Assembly (NCBI GenBank): GCA_027366525.1
Contig: DAHXKG010000010.1
Location: 1-64,000 of the forward strand
DNA length: 64,000 nucleotides
Reading direction: 5' to 3'
Source: a candidate division FCPU426 bacterium
GTDB taxonomy: Bacteria; Oederibacteriota; Muellerivitia; Muellerivitales; DAHXKG01
Positions 16,960 to 26,301 of the stretch are shown piece after piece (positions within the stretch are counted from its first letter, which is position 1; every line of letters starts with the position of its first letter). The notes beneath the pieces were generated by a model, which saw only the letters and a program-made list of their open reading frames with translations, was not told where the DNA came from and searched no databases. The position numbers and the translations under genes were made by a program.

Positions 16960-17481
16960 TTAATTAACAGTTACAGCTCCTGCCATTCCCGTACAACTTG
17001 TTGAACAACTCGTTGTGCAACTAGAGTGAACACCACAATGGAAATAATAAACTCCACTCGCATTAAACTGTAAACAAGGCGATGCACCACTACCATAGGT
17101 CGTACAATTGGCACCTGAAGCATTAGTAATAATCAATGTATGAATACTAGCATATTGAAAGTCAATAGAATCACTTACTGGAATCGAAGCACCTAAAAAA
17201 GCATTACCTACATTTACAGTTACTCCAGAAGGATAGGGACCCGTCGCAGTATAACTATAATAATATCCATTCGTTGAGTTGCTCGCTACAGTAATCGTTA
17301 AAACACAATTGGCCTCTCCACCTACATTTGAAATGGAAACTGGATTCGTCCCCCCGGGAGTCGATGTTGGATAATAGCTAGGAGACGTGTAATTACTACC
17401 TCCTGAAGAACGTTGGCAACCCCAAACTACTGCACCTACCACTCCTAATAACATTGCCCACCCAATAATTGTCTTTTTCAT
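16960..17481 (-). CDS. Cupredoxin-like lipoprotein
   Basis: A 173-residue predicted lipoprotein with lipobox WGC at C22 and a Ser/Pro-rich tether to about residue 47. The remainder fits a plastocyanin-type fold with copper ligands H114 (SIHTLII), C149, H152 (YYFHCGVH) and M166 (GMAGAVTV). The Cys-x2-His arrangement is normal. The stretch from His to Met, however, is 13 residues and contains three more cysteines (C155, C159, C163) in a CTTSCSTSC pattern, whereas plastocyanins have about four residues here. It is first in the operon with the mono-haem porin. Likely a periplasmic electron carrier. Confidence 0.72.
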   Translation of the reverse strand: MKKTIIGWAMLLGVVGAVVWGCQRSSGGSNYTSPSYYPTSTPGGTNPVSISNVGGEANCVLTITVASNSTNGYYYSYTATGPYPSGVTVNVGNAFLGASIPVSDSIDFQYASIHTLIITNASGANCTTYGSGASPCLQFNASGVYYFHCGVHSSCTTSCSTSCTGMAGAVTVN

Positions 17482-18156
17482 ATCCTTATACTCCCTTATC
17501 TATGATAAAAATCATAGATTAAAATCATAAAAAAAGAATACCATTATTCTTAAGAGAATCAAGCTATCCTATAAAATTATTTTTATTTATAAATTCGTTA
17601 TTTATTAAGGAAAAGTGCCCTCATGTCATTCAATTTCAGTATATATCCTAGCTCAATCTTGATTTCTACTTTTCTTTAAAATCATTCCTCCTGCTGGAAA
17701 CGAACCTCCTATTCGTTTCCAATAGTAAATTTTTAAAAAAATTGGGAAATTTCTTTAAAATAAATTCCATTTTGAACTTTTGCTTTATCCTATTCATGTT
17801 TCCAAGGTGATTTTTACAATTACTTCTTCCTTGTTTCATTTTGGAAATGACTAGAATACCTTTACTTATCAAAAATACGAGAATAGTAATTCGAAGATTG
17901 CTTAGATCAAGTACTTCAAAGATTTGGAAAGGAAATACTCGACTTAAACGTTTAGTAATTGTCCTCACGTCGAACAAATCGATATTCCAAGAGATAACTA
18001 AAAGAAATTTCTGAACTTCAACCTCTAGTGCTGAATGATCTTGGTGTTCATCAATGCCTTTCAAAGGTCGCAAAGAAAGGGTGGCTTAATGTTAACTCTG
18101 CGAAGAAACATCTAGCGCTTTTATCCTAAGATCGGCCCGCCCAATGATCCTTCACT
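17482..18156. other. Gene-poor region with only dubious frames
   Basis: A minus-strand frame at 17666-18073 is open for 135 codons, but it has no ribosome site, no recognisable family and an odd composition. The plus strand carries short broken frames with a protein-like tail (LNDLGVHQCLSKVAKKGWLN). This may be an old pseudogene, but I cannot assign it. Confidence 0.35.
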
Positions 18157-18918
18157 TTAGGATGCAATGACAACAACACGATTTTCCTGTTCTGGAGCCA
18201 TCACCGATTGGTCCAAATGATCAATGCGTGTCAATACGACTCTTGAAAATCCTTCGGTATGAAGCAGCGATAAAAGTTGATTCATGGGTATACTATAATT
18301 AACGATCCAGGTATCAAACCGATCTTGATTTAAGTGGCCTTCTAAATGCATTGTAGCCTTTCCTTGCTGCACATCAAAAAACCTTTCAATGGTAATCGCA
18401 TCTTCTTGAAAAACAGCAGTTTCCTTAGTATTCCAATCTTGGAGTCCTTGAAGTGTGTGAAAATCAAATATAAAAAAACCTCCCTCTTTTAAAATCGCTC
18501 TCACATGCCGAAAGCACTGCGGCAATTTTTCTTCTGTTTCTAAATGATTCATACTGTTATAGGTTGAAAAAACCCCGTCAACTGTTTGGTTTAATTCCAT
18601 CGATGCCATATCATTTTGAATCAACTGTAATTGACCCATTAACCAAAAATGCCAGCAACGCTGTTGTGTTAAAACAATCATCTCTGGAGCATTATCAATC
18701 CCTATCATTTTAAATCCCGAAGATAAAAAGTGTAATATCAACCGACCACTTCCACATCCTACATCCAAGAGAGTTCGATCCGAATTTTTCAGCTTGGGGG
18801 AATAAAAAAATTTTAAAAGCAATGGAGATATTTTTTCAGAATATCCACCGAAATATTGGTCATAAAAGTTGGAAAATACTGCGTCATATGAAATCAATGG
18901 ATGAATTACATGACTCAT
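18157..18918 (-). CDS. Class I SAM-dependent methyltransferase
   Basis: A 253-residue enzyme with the SAM-binding motif I TLLDVGCGSGRLILHFL near residue 52, followed by IGIDNAPEMI (acidic end of strand 2), DGVFSTYNSMNHL and a LKEGGFFIFDFHT strand. These place it in the Methyltransf_25/11-like group of small-molecule methyltransferases. The substrate is unknown. It starts at ATG 18918 (MSHVIHPLISYD) and stands alone. The following 280 bp up to the next gene hold nothing recognisable. Confidence 0.82.
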   Translation of the reverse strand: MSHVIHPLISYDAVFSNFYDQYFGGYSEKISPLLLKFFYSPKLKNSDRTLLDVGCGSGRLILHFLSSGFKMIGIDNAPEMIVLTQQRCWHFWLMGQLQLIQNDMASMELNQTVDGVFSTYNSMNHLETEEKLPQCFRHVRAILKEGGFFIFDFHTLQGLQDWNTKETAVFQEDAITIERFFDVQQGKATMHLEGHLNQDRFDTWIVNYSIPMNQLLSLLHTEGFSRVVLTRIDHLDQSVMAPEQENRVVVIAS

Positions 18919-19198
18919 AATGCACTTCTTTTATAAAGATATTCAATCTCACCGATTTTCTAACGTGTTTATTGTAGCATGAAAACAATGAGATCCTTCC
19001 AATTTATTGGTCATCGACTAATCTGCATCATAACTATTGTGAGATCTTGAAAATTGCAGATGAGTTTTGGAGCAGGATAAGTTTGTTTTTTATTTTTGCA
19101 ATTGATTATTTAAAAATTACTCAAACCATGTTTTATTTAAGTGTTCTTACTTTATAATTTTAGATCACTTTTGAAAAGCCCTATAGAACTAAAGCATT

Positions 19199-19894
19199 TC
19201 AATAAATCCATGGAAACAATCTCCACGTATGTAAAACATAATCTTCATATTGTGAACCAAAGTAGTCCTTTAATAATTGCTCCTCTGATTTAATTCGTGA
19301 AACAATCGGTATCAGTACGATGAATGCCATAAAAATCCCAAACCAATTATAAAATACCAAACCCCATCCAAATATGCTGATGATGATCCCTAAATAACTC
19401 GGATTTCGAACCAATCCATAAATACCTTGAGTTTCAAGTGTGTGATTATTCTGAATAGCGACGAGTCCACTAAATCGTTCTTTTAATACAAAAACAGGAC
19501 CTATGCGCAATATACATCCCGATGTATATAAAATAATGCCAATCCACGGAATCGCTTGGCCATTGATGATTCCTATACCCAACCGATCCATATAAGCTGG
19601 TACGATTGCAACACCCAGACCAATGAGACTAAAAGCAATAAACACCCAGCGATTTTTACGATCTTCTTTTTGGCCTGAATTTAAATTACCCTCCGTAAAT
19701 AATGACACTAATGTCAGCGCTAATGTGATCATAGCCAAAGCAATTAAAAATCGATGGCTAAAATATACGTTCCATCCTCCAAATGCAAGAATAGATAAAC
19801 CCAATAGAATGAAAGCTGACAGAAGCACTATCAAAAAAACTTTCAATTTTTTCATGAGTTTATTTATCTTTAACATTTGTCGATCCATGGGCAA
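19199..19894 (-). CDS. ICMT/PEMT-like membrane methyltransferase
   Basis: A 231-residue protein with about five membrane helices. Its C-terminal half matches isoprenylcysteine carboxyl methyltransferase/phospholipid methyltransferase-like proteins: LETQGIYGLVRNPSYLGIII, the SAM-binding RNPxY core, and a final RIKSEEQLLKDYFGSQYEDY with the catalytic Glu pair. Substrates of bacterial members are mostly unknown (lipids or small hydrophobic molecules). The N-terminus has several Met codons; the first at 19894 is used, and M14 (MKKLKVF) is a possible alternative. Confidence 0.8.
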   Translation of the reverse strand: MPMDRQMLKINKLMKKLKVFLIVLLSAFILLGLSILAFGGWNVYFSHRFLIALAMITLALTLVSLFTEGNLNSGQKEDRKNRWVFIAFSLIGLGVAIVPAYMDRLGIGIINGQAIPWIGIILYTSGCILRIGPVFVLKERFSGLVAIQNNHTLETQGIYGLVRNPSYLGIIISIFGWGLVFYNWFGIFMAFIVLIPIVSRIKSEEQLLKDYFGSQYEDYVLHTWRLFPWIY

Positions 19895-19963
19895 TCCATA
19901 TGCCCTAAGATTAAAATTGAATTTTTTGAGTAAGGTTATGTATTTAATTAATGATACTTAAAC

Positions 19964-20038
19964 TGGCTCCCCGGGCTGGGCTCGAACCAGCAACCCTCCG
20001 GTTAACAGCCGGATGCTCCACCATTGAGCTACCGGGGA
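19964..20038 (-). tRNA. tRNA-Asn (GUU)
   Basis: Minus-strand cloverleaf: acceptor stem TCCCCGG pairs with CCGGGGA, anticodon stem TCCGG/CCGGA has loop CTGTTAA with anticodon GTT, and the T loop reads TTCGAGC. The 3' CCA is encoded at 19964-19966. Confidence 0.95.
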
Positions 20039-20149
20039 ACTGAACATCCTGAATCGAATGCGTTTATTTATAGTTACTCTTCTGGAGAGTGTTAGTTTAA
20101 ACCACTTCATTAAAAAGTCAAGACTAGAACGATCCACTCCATTTTAATA

Positions 20150-20620
20150 TTATTCATTTATCCAATGCCCTAATTGTTGAATAATTTTCCATTCTTTTTC
20201 CCCCACAGGTTGAACTGATAATCTTGGCATTCGAAATAGCATCATATTTTTTAAATCTTTACATTCTTTTAAATTTTTTAATGAAATAATTGGACGACAT
20301 TCTTTTACATATTGAACATCCACCATATACCATTTTGGATTTTGAGAATCACTTTGGGGATCAAAATGTATATTTTGAGGATCAAAGGCCGTAAAATCCG
20401 GATATCCTTCACGCACAATCTGGCCTTGTGCAACAATTCCACTTGGATGGGAATTGCTATAATAAAAAAACATTTGGTCCCCTTTTTTCATCGTATCTCT
20501 CATAAAATTGCGAGCCATAAAATTTCGAACTCCATCCCAATAAGTCACTTTTTCTTTTTTCCAAGTTTCCAAAGAATAAGCTTCCGGTTCGACCTTCATT
20601 AACCAATAATTTTGATTCAT
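20150..20620 (-). CDS. EVE-domain protein
   Basis: A 156-residue protein with the EVE (PUA-like) fold, thought to bind modified nucleobases in DNA or RNA. Hallmarks are NYWLMKVEPEAYSLETW at the N-terminus, TYWDGVRNFMARNFMRDTMKKGDQ split across strands, FFYYSNSHPSGIVAQG and KWYMVDVQYV. I chose ATG 20620 because AGGG stands five bases upstream and homologues begin at this YWLMK strand. The longer frame to 20653 adds an unsupported extension. Single gene between tRNA-Asn and the glucanase. Confidence 0.9.
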   Translation of the reverse strand: MNQNYWLMKVEPEAYSLETWKKEKVTYWDGVRNFMARNFMRDTMKKGDQMFFYYSNSHPSGIVAQGQIVREGYPDFTAFDPQNIHFDPQSDSQNPKWYMVDVQYVKECRPIISLKNLKECKDLKNMMLFRMPRLSVQPVGEKEWKIIQQLGHWINE

Positions 20621-20736
20621 TTGATCCCTAATTTTTATATTAATTTTGAGCATTTTAAGTTTAAGTTAAAAATTATCTATATTTGTATCCATCCACATTT
20701 TTAAAATCAATAAAATTAACACATAGCCTAAATCTA

Positions 20737-22998
20737 TTATCGAAGAATCATCAATTTCCCGATTGCCCGTCCATGTGGTGTAGATACAACTAGATAATAA
20801 ATTCCATTAGCCAGATTCATTGATTGTAAGTTTTGCATGGAAATTTCCAAGGTTTGACTTCCAATTCCAAACGGTCCTTCCGTGGATTCAAACACCTGTC
20901 GATACGCTGTTGTATAAATGCGCAGGGTAACAAAAGGCATCGATTGATTGAGAACCACATGAATTCGAATTATTCCTGTTCCATTGTAGGGATTAGGATA
21001 GGGAATCGGCGTAGAAATCGGGACACTTGGGAGAATAAGAACAGATGTTGGCGTAGGTGTCGCGGATAATATTTCTAGGGGCGTTGGAGTTATCGTGGGT
21101 GTACTCGTTATCGTGGGTGTCCATGTCATTGTAATTGTATTAGTCGGTGTTGGTGTCGTGGTTTGCGTCTCGGTTGGAGTCGGAGTGTTTGTTCTTGTAG
21201 CCGTCCATGTAGGAATATTGGTTAAAGTCGGCGTAAATGTCATGGTTGGAACGGAAGTTTCAGTTGATGTTACTGTGAGTGTCGGTGTAGCCGTTACCGT
21301 TTCTGTGGGTGTAGAAGATTCCGTTGCTGTTGGGGTATTGGTTAACGTGATTGTAAAGGTTGCGGTCGCCGTACTCGTAGCGGTCGATGTATACGTATTT
21401 GTTGTTGTTGGGGTTATTGTCATTGTAGGAGTAATCGTTGTCGTGGATGTTGGTGTATAGGTAAATGTGGAAGTCGACGTGGGTGTCAATGTTGGAGTAT
21501 TTGTTGAGGTCCATGTTGCGGTTGGTGTATTCGTTGCCGTGGGAGTAGGCGTTGCAGTTACGGTTGCCGTTGAGGTGGGAGTTGACGTTAAGGTCCATGT
21601 TACTGTTGGCGTATTCGTTGCCGTCGAGGTGGGCGTTGCAGTTATGGTTGCCGTCGAGGTAGAAGTTGAAGTTAAGGTCCATGTCGCCGTTGCGGTAAGA
21701 ACAGGCGTTAATGTTCCTGTAGGAGTCATCGTAATCGTAAAGGTCGGTGTTGGTAATGGAAGAAGATTATAATCTAAAAAATTATCACTCAACATCAATA
21801 AGGACATGACGGTCCACGATTCAGTATAGTAGGTTCCGCCTGTCAATAATTGAAGGGATGACAAATCTGTAAATGTGTCATTAACATACGATTGATATGT
21901 GCTACTGATTTGTGCTCCGACACCCGCTGGCCCAACGAAAGCAGCCGATTGAATAGTCGCGCTAGCTCCTGTTTGATATTGCGGATCCGGAGTTCCGTTC
22001 AAGTTATACCCATCGACAATACTAACTGCACCTACACCTGAAAAAAAATTACTCGTGTCAGTGAGGTATGTTAAGGCCTGACTATTGCCAAAAAAAAGAT
22101 AATCTTCTGCAATTCGAAATGGAGTTCGGCATGCATCATATTGATAGTTCGTATATGCTGTCGTGATAACCCCGGCAATCGATACACCAGACGAAGTACA
22201 CCAAGCCGAGTCCAGACCATTATTAGCATTACCATAGCCTTGATTCAAATTATTCTCCAAAATCGTATAGCACTCGGCTCCAACTGAAACCCAGCCGTTA
22301 TTGCCAGTCGCTTTGGCAAATTCCTGATAATAGGCTGGATCAAAATAAGACGGATTGGTTTCCGAACTCCCTCCAAATCCATCTCCTGGTTTTAGAACAT
22401 AATCCGACGTTTCTACTTCAGTATTATAGATATCATTAATTTGAGTAATGGCATTATTCAAATAGGTTCCTGTAATCGTTCGAGTTCCTTGTCCTCCCCA
22501 TTGACGTTGGGCCATTAATAGTGCCCAAGCCATATCCTCATCGGCGTCTGTCGCCGCACCTGTTCCGCCGGTGGTATCGTTGCTGTAGATATACCAATTC
22601 ATGAGTCCATTGCCATCTAAGTTTTGTTGTTCATATTTCCATAAATTATCAAATAAATATTCATCATTCATGTAAACAGCAATAATCATCCCATATCCTA
22701 TCCCCTCGGACACTGTCGAATCAACTTGTAGACCAGGCTCATTCGGACGTTGAACGCGTAAATATCCGCCCGCACCTGCCGTCGTTACACAAGCGCTATA
22801 CCACTGTTCATAGGCGGCTTCAACGGTATTATTATTGTAATTCGTAGCATAAATTCCATACGCATTGGCTTTATTTTGAGGGAACGGGAAATTAGCGGGT
22901 CCATAGTTGACAATGGAAGCTCCTTGAGCCTGGAAAGCGAGCCCACTTAATAATAAGCTTAGACTCAATAGCCATTTGCGTTGAGTAAAAAGAATCAA
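20737..22998 (-). CDS. Secreted GH8 endoglucanase with Thr/Pro linker and YPNP-type C-terminal domain
   Basis: A 753-residue exported glycoside hydrolase of family 8 (endoglucanase, chitosanase or xylanase type; beta-1,4-glucan hydrolysis is most likely). The signal peptide ends near residue 26. The catalytic domain (about 30-420) shows the general acid E98 in [11 protein letters not shown], the family signature [13 protein letters not shown] (150-161) and [11 protein letters not shown] ~230-residue Thr-rich linker follows, with 28-residue repeats. The protein closes with [31 protein letters not shown] and KLMIL, matching the end of the protein at 10280. The ATG at 22998 has AAGGAT upstream. 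Likely displayed on or released from the cell surface to degrade polysaccharide. Confidence 0.88.
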   Translation of the reverse strand: MILFTQRKWLLSLSLLLSGLAFQAQGASIVNYGPANFPFPQNKANAYGIYATNYNNNTVEAAYEQWYSACVTTAGAGGYLRVQRPNEPGLQVDSTVSEGIGYGMIIAVYMNDEYLFDNLWKYEQQNLDGNGLMNWYIYSNDTTGGTGAATDADEDMAWALLMAQRQWGGQGTRTITGTYLNNAITQINDIYNTEVETSDYVLKPGDGFGGSSETNPSYFDPAYYQEFAKATGNNGWVSVGAECYTILENNLNQGYGNANNGLDSAWCTSSGVSIAGVITTAYTNYQYDACRTPFRIAEDYLFFGNSQALTYLTDTSNFFSGVGAVSIVDGYNLNGTPDPQYQTGASATIQSAAFVGPAGVGAQISSTYQSYVNDTFTDLSSLQLLTGGTYYTESWTVMSLLMLSDNFLDYNLLPLPTPTFTITMTPTGTLTPVLTATATWTLTSTSTSTATITATPTSTATNTPTVTWTLTSTPTSTATVTATPTPTATNTPTATWTSTNTPTLTPTSTSTFTYTPTSTTTITPTMTITPTTTNTYTSTATSTATATFTITLTNTPTATESSTPTETVTATPTLTVTSTETSVPTMTFTPTLTNIPTWTATRTNTPTPTETQTTTPTPTNTITMTWTPTITSTPTITPTPLEILSATPTPTSVLILPSVPISTPIPYPNPYNGTGIIRIHVVLNQSMPFVTLRIYTTAYRQVFESTEGPFGIGSQTLEISMQNLQSMNLANGIYYLVVSTPHGRAIGKLMILR
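21508..21691 (-). repeat. 84-bp in-frame tandem repeats in the glucanase linker
   Basis: The phrase GGTCCATGT recurs at 21508, 21592 and 21676, exactly 84 bp apart, giving 28-residue units that start TWTLTST and contain TATNTPT. About 2.2 units are present, and the rest of the linker is irregular Thr dipeptide sequence. Confidence 0.8.
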
Positions 22999-23111
22999 TG
23001 ATCTATCCTTGAAAATATAAAGACTACACCACTAATTTTAACGCATTTTTTCTAAAACTTAATAAGACTGAAATCTTTTTTTTAAAAAAAATTCGACTTT
23101 AAACGATTTCC

Positions 23112-23942
23112 TTATTGCCATGAAAAGCTTGCTTTTAAATTTGCGCCTACTTCGTTGGTTTCACTTGATGGCTCATAAAGTAAATAATCTTTTCCATTAA
23201 GTAACCCTAGACCAACTTCAGATTGATTGAAATACCAATGTGAATAAAATCCAGTGACATCGAAAGAAAATGATGGGCTATGCCAAATCGATATTGGAAT
23301 AGACACTCGATAGTTATACGCATTACCTCGCGTTAATGTTAACCCATCACCGATAATGATATTAAGAACTCTCGCACTTGGCGACCACCTCCCTGAAATT
23401 CTGAATCCTATTGGAAAAAATTTTTTAAAAGGTTTGAAAACGGTTCCCATTCCAACATACGCGTTATTGTACTCTTCCATGCCTCCGCGGTCCCAATATC
23501 GATCTCCCAAAATTAAATTTTCCTGAATTAAACCCCAGGTACCTAAATATTGCTCGATCCCAGTCTGAAATTCCAATTTAAGAATATTATTTAAATTCCA
23601 AAAGGTGCTGGGTTGATTACTTAAAATGTAAAATCCTACATACCGAAGATATTCACTGATATAAGAAAAAAGAATCGTTTGATTCCATTGCCCGATTCCT
23701 TTTATAAAAATCGATGATTGGCGCGTGAATTGAATTCCATTCATCCATCCCGATTCATGATCGCCAATGGCTTCCGCGTAATTCATAGAATATCCAACAT
23801 AACTAACTGAAAATCTTATAGGCGATGACGACTGGATGAACTCAGCGTGTGCGGTGGAAATAAAGCTTCCCCATCCCAACAGTTGAACCATGAAAAGGCA
23901 TAACCATAAACGACTTTTAGATTGAGCTGATAAAGAATTCAA
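23112..23942 (-). CDS. Predicted outer-membrane beta-barrel protein
   Basis: A 276-residue exported protein with a signal peptide to about residue 33 (ISTAHA-EF). The mature part has alternating hydrophobic and aromatic strands (RFSVSYVGYSMNY, QTILFSYISEYLRYVGFY, SFDVTGFYSHWYF) and ends NLKASFSWQ, close to a barrel terminal strand. I do not recognise the family. It lies 113 bp upstream of the glucanase gene on the same strand and could be co-transcribed with it. A role in export, anchoring or sugar uptake is possible but not shown. Confidence 0.55.
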   Translation of the reverse strand: MNSLSAQSKSRLWLCLFMVQLLGWGSFISTAHAEFIQSSSPIRFSVSYVGYSMNYAEAIGDHESGWMNGIQFTRQSSIFIKGIGQWNQTILFSYISEYLRYVGFYILSNQPSTFWNLNNILKLEFQTGIEQYLGTWGLIQENLILGDRYWDRGGMEEYNNAYVGMGTVFKPFKKFFPIGFRISGRWSPSARVLNIIIGDGLTLTRGNAYNYRVSIPISIWHSPSFSFDVTGFYSHWYFNQSEVGLGLLNGKDYLLYEPSSETNEVGANLKASFSWQ

Positions 23943-24123
23943 GAAATATTTATACCCAAAAATTTCCAGTTAAAATAGTACTGCTTTAGGCTTCTATCAA
24001 TATTGCATAGCTTCCTACCTCAAACCAGCTTGCCCTACCTATGCATCCTAAATCTTCCAAATTAAAAATTCACTCTTAACTAACTATAGCATGCACCACC
24101 TAGAATAAAGCTGCGAGCTATAT

Positions 24124-24297
24124 TTAAGATTTTTGATAACTAAAAATATACCACACAATCCACCCGATAACAGGTAAAACAAAAATCAATAAACTCCAAA
24201 GGACTTTGTTTTCCACCGTTGCCTTCCCCTTAATAATCGTAATCCATGCCCAAATATCGGCAATTAACACTATAACACCTAAAAAACCTGAAATCAT
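24124..24297 (-). CDS. 57-aa PLDc_N-like two-helix membrane protein
   Basis: A small gene with an excellent ribosome site (GAAGGAG, six bases before the ATG at 24297). The protein has two membrane helices: the first contains LIADIWAWITII, a basic loop (KGKATVENK) follows, and the second contains LIFVLPVIGWIVWYIF. This is the cardiolipin-synthase N-terminal-like (PLDc_N) pattern found alone in many short bacterial membrane proteins. Function is unknown. It stands 36 bp upstream of nothing on its strand; the aldo/keto reductase gene ends 36 bp before its... upstream side and is separate. Confidence 0.8.
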   Translation of the reverse strand: MISGFLGVIVLIADIWAWITIIKGKATVENKVLWSLLIFVLPVIGWIVWYIFSYQKS

Positions 24298-24332
24298 TTA
24301 ACACTCCTTCAAAATTAAAAATAGTTTTAAAA

Positions 24333-25319
24333 TCAATACGCTCCTCGGATATGCATTTCAACTCGCTCCTGATAAAATCGTTCCAAAATCTGATGCAATT
24401 GACCTGATAAAGGCATCAATTCACTAGCACGCACATTTTCAACCGCTTGAGTCGCATTTTTAGCTCCAGGAATTACGGTGGTTACTGCTTCAAAGTCCAA
24501 GCACCATCGAAGCGCCATCTGTGCCAAAGTCCATCCTTGAGGAATGTGTTGTTTTAAGAATTCTGTGAGTTCGATCCCTTTTTCAAAGGGAATCCCTGAA
24601 AAAGTTTCTCCGACATTAAAAGCTTGTCCATCGCGATTATACTGCCGATGATCCTGAGGTTCAAATCGGGTGGTGTGAGTCATTTTCCCTGATAAGATCC
24701 CGCTCGATAACGGTAACCGCACGATAAGAGCTACTTTTTTATCTTGGGCTTTTTTAAAAAATTTCTGGATTGGTTTTTGACGAAAAACATTAAAAATCAC
24801 TTGAAGGGAAGCCAACCCATCGACATGATCTAAACAATATTCGGCTTCTGAGGTCGTTTCAACACTCACGCCAAAATAGTTAATTTTCCCTTCTTTTTGT
24901 AGGCGGTGCAACCAATCAAATACTTCTCCACTTCGGATATAGTCAAATGGGATACAATGAAGTTGAGTTAAATCTAACCTACTCACGCCTAATCGTTTTA
25001 ATGAATTCTCTGTGTGTTGTCGAAAATGATCCCATGTATAATTTTCAGCGCCCCCCGGAATCGGAAATCGTCCAATTTTTGTAGCAACAAATATTTTTTC
25101 TTTGGAATTTTTTAAAAATTTCCCAATGATACTTTCACTTCGACCATTTCCATATACATCCGCCGTATCAAAAAAATTTACTCCTCTTTGAACTGCCGCT
25201 TGAAGTGTTTCTAAAGCCTGCGTTTCACTCACTGATCCCCAATCACCTCCAAATTGCCAGGTCCCGACTCCGATTTCGCTAATCGTTTCTGTTGAATGAT
25301 CAAAACATCGATACTTCAT
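24333..25319 (-). CDS. Aldo/keto reductase
   Basis: A 328-residue NADPH-dependent oxidoreductase of the AKR superfamily. Visible are IGVGTWQFGG, the catalytic Asp/Tyr segment NFFDTADVYGNGRSE, the catalytic Lys in IFVATKIGRF, the His-containing LDLTQLHC, and VIPGAKNATQAVENV near the cofactor site. The substrate is unknown. GAGG stands upstream of ATG 25319. It follows recR by 18 bp on the same strand, so it may be the last gene of the dnaX-ybaB-recR transcript. The small membrane-protein gene at 24297 lies 35 bp downstream and could extend that transcript. Confidence 0.9.
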   Translation of the reverse strand: MKYRCFDHSTETISEIGVGTWQFGGDWGSVSETQALETLQAAVQRGVNFFDTADVYGNGRSESIIGKFLKNSKEKIFVATKIGRFPIPGGAENYTWDHFRQHTENSLKRLGVSRLDLTQLHCIPFDYIRSGEVFDWLHRLQKEGKINYFGVSVETTSEAEYCLDHVDGLASLQVIFNVFRQKPIQKFFKKAQDKKVALIVRLPLSSGILSGKMTHTTRFEPQDHRQYNRDGQAFNVGETFSGIPFEKGIELTEFLKQHIPQGWTLAQMALRWCLDFEAVTTVIPGAKNATQAVENVRASELMPLSGQLHQILERFYQERVEMHIRGAY

Positions 25320-25337
25320 TTTGCACCTCGATAATTT

Positions 25338-25940
25338 TTAGAGCGTTTGACGGCCTTCTAATGATTTCAATAAAGTACTTTCATCGGCATAATCCACATC
25401 ACCTCCTGAAGGAAGGCCTCGAGCTATTCGAGTCACTTTGACCGGAAAAGGTTTTAACTGCTGCTGAATGTAAAACGCGGTTGAATCGCCTTCCACAGTG
25501 GGATTCGTCGCCACAATAACCTCTTTCCATTGGGAATTGTTCTGCAGACGTTGAACTAATGCATTCAATGTTAAGTCTTGGGGACCTTTACCTTCCAATG
25601 GAGATAGAACACCGCCTAAAACATGATAAAGACCCTGATACTCATGCGTGCGCTCAAAAGCAACAATATCACTTGGATCTTCAACCACTAAAAGCAAACT
25701 AGTATCCCGTCTAGAGGATTGGCAAATTGTACACAATGCGCCTTCAGATAAATTAAAACAATTTCGACACGGATGAATTTTCGATTTGGCCTCCACTAAG
25801 GCTTGAGCTAAACTGGTGGAAAATTCAACCGGTTTTTTCAAAATATAAAAAGCCAATCGAATCGCTGAGCGTGGACCGATGCCCGGCAATTTTTCAAGTT
25901 CAAATATTAAGCGTTCAAAGGAAGCTGGATACTCCGACAT
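25338..25940 (-). CDS. recR: Recombination mediator RecR
   Basis: A 200-residue DNA-binding repair protein that loads RecA at gaps together with RecF/RecO. It has the N-terminal HhH segment (LEKLPGIGPRSAIRLAFYIL), the zinc finger (CRNCFNLSEGALCTIC) at about 58-73, the Toprim domain (LLVVEDPSDIVAFERT) and the C-terminal Walker-like ARGLPSGGDVDYADESTL. AAGGA precedes the ATG. It lies 12 bp after ybaB, the classic dnaX-ybaB-recR order. Confidence 0.97.
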   Translation of the reverse strand: MSEYPASFERLIFELEKLPGIGPRSAIRLAFYILKKPVEFSTSLAQALVEAKSKIHPCRNCFNLSEGALCTICQSSRRDTSLLLVVEDPSDIVAFERTHEYQGLYHVLGGVLSPLEGKGPQDLTLNALVQRLQNNSQWKEVIVATNPTVEGDSTAFYIQQQLKPFPVKVTRIARGLPSGGDVDYADESTLLKSLEGRQTL

Positions 25941-25952
25941 ATCTTTTCCTGT

Positions 25953-26264
25953 TTAAAAAAGGCCTAGGGATCCTAGTCCACCTGTAATTTTGGACATTTC
26001 CGATTTTAATCGTTCACGCACTAAATCACTCGCTTGATTAAACGCTGCTTGAATCAAAATTTCTAATTGTGATGTTTCAATTGCTTGCAGCATCGAAGGA
26101 TCAATGGAAATTTTTTTGACCTCATATTTTCCATTTAAAACCACTTGAACATGTTTCTGACCTGCAAAGCCTTCAAATAATTCCTGACCAACTGTTTCTT
26201 GAAGCTGCTTAACTTGTTCTTGCATCGTCCGAGCTTGACGAAGTAATGACAACATATCAACCAT
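25953..26264 (-). CDS. ybaB: YbaB/EbfC nucleoid-associated protein
   Basis: A 103-residue homodimeric DNA-binding protein of the YbaB/EbfC family. It has an N-terminal helix (LLRQARTMQEQVKQLQE), a central sheet with VQVVLNGKYEVKKISIDPSML and a C-terminal helix (AAFNQASDLVRERLKSEMSKI) followed by GGLG. Located between dnaX and recR as in most bacteria. Confidence 0.95.
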   Translation of the reverse strand: MVDMLSLLRQARTMQEQVKQLQETVGQELFEGFAGQKHVQVVLNGKYEVKKISIDPSMLQAIETSQLEILIQAAFNQASDLVRERLKSEMSKITGGLGSLGLF

Positions 26265-26301
26265 GTGTTTTCTCTTTTCTTAACCCATTGCATATTGAGG
26301 A

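Noticed and set aside
17666-18073. 135-codon minus-strand ORF
   Set aside because: No ribosome site, no recognisable motif, isolated in an AT-rich gap. Kept only as a remark on the region.
21095-21772. Val-rich plus-strand frames and an Asn-rich minus frame opposite or within the glucanase linker
   Set aside because: Same artefact of biased repeat codons. The GH8 protein frame is continuous with a catalytic domain and explains the region.
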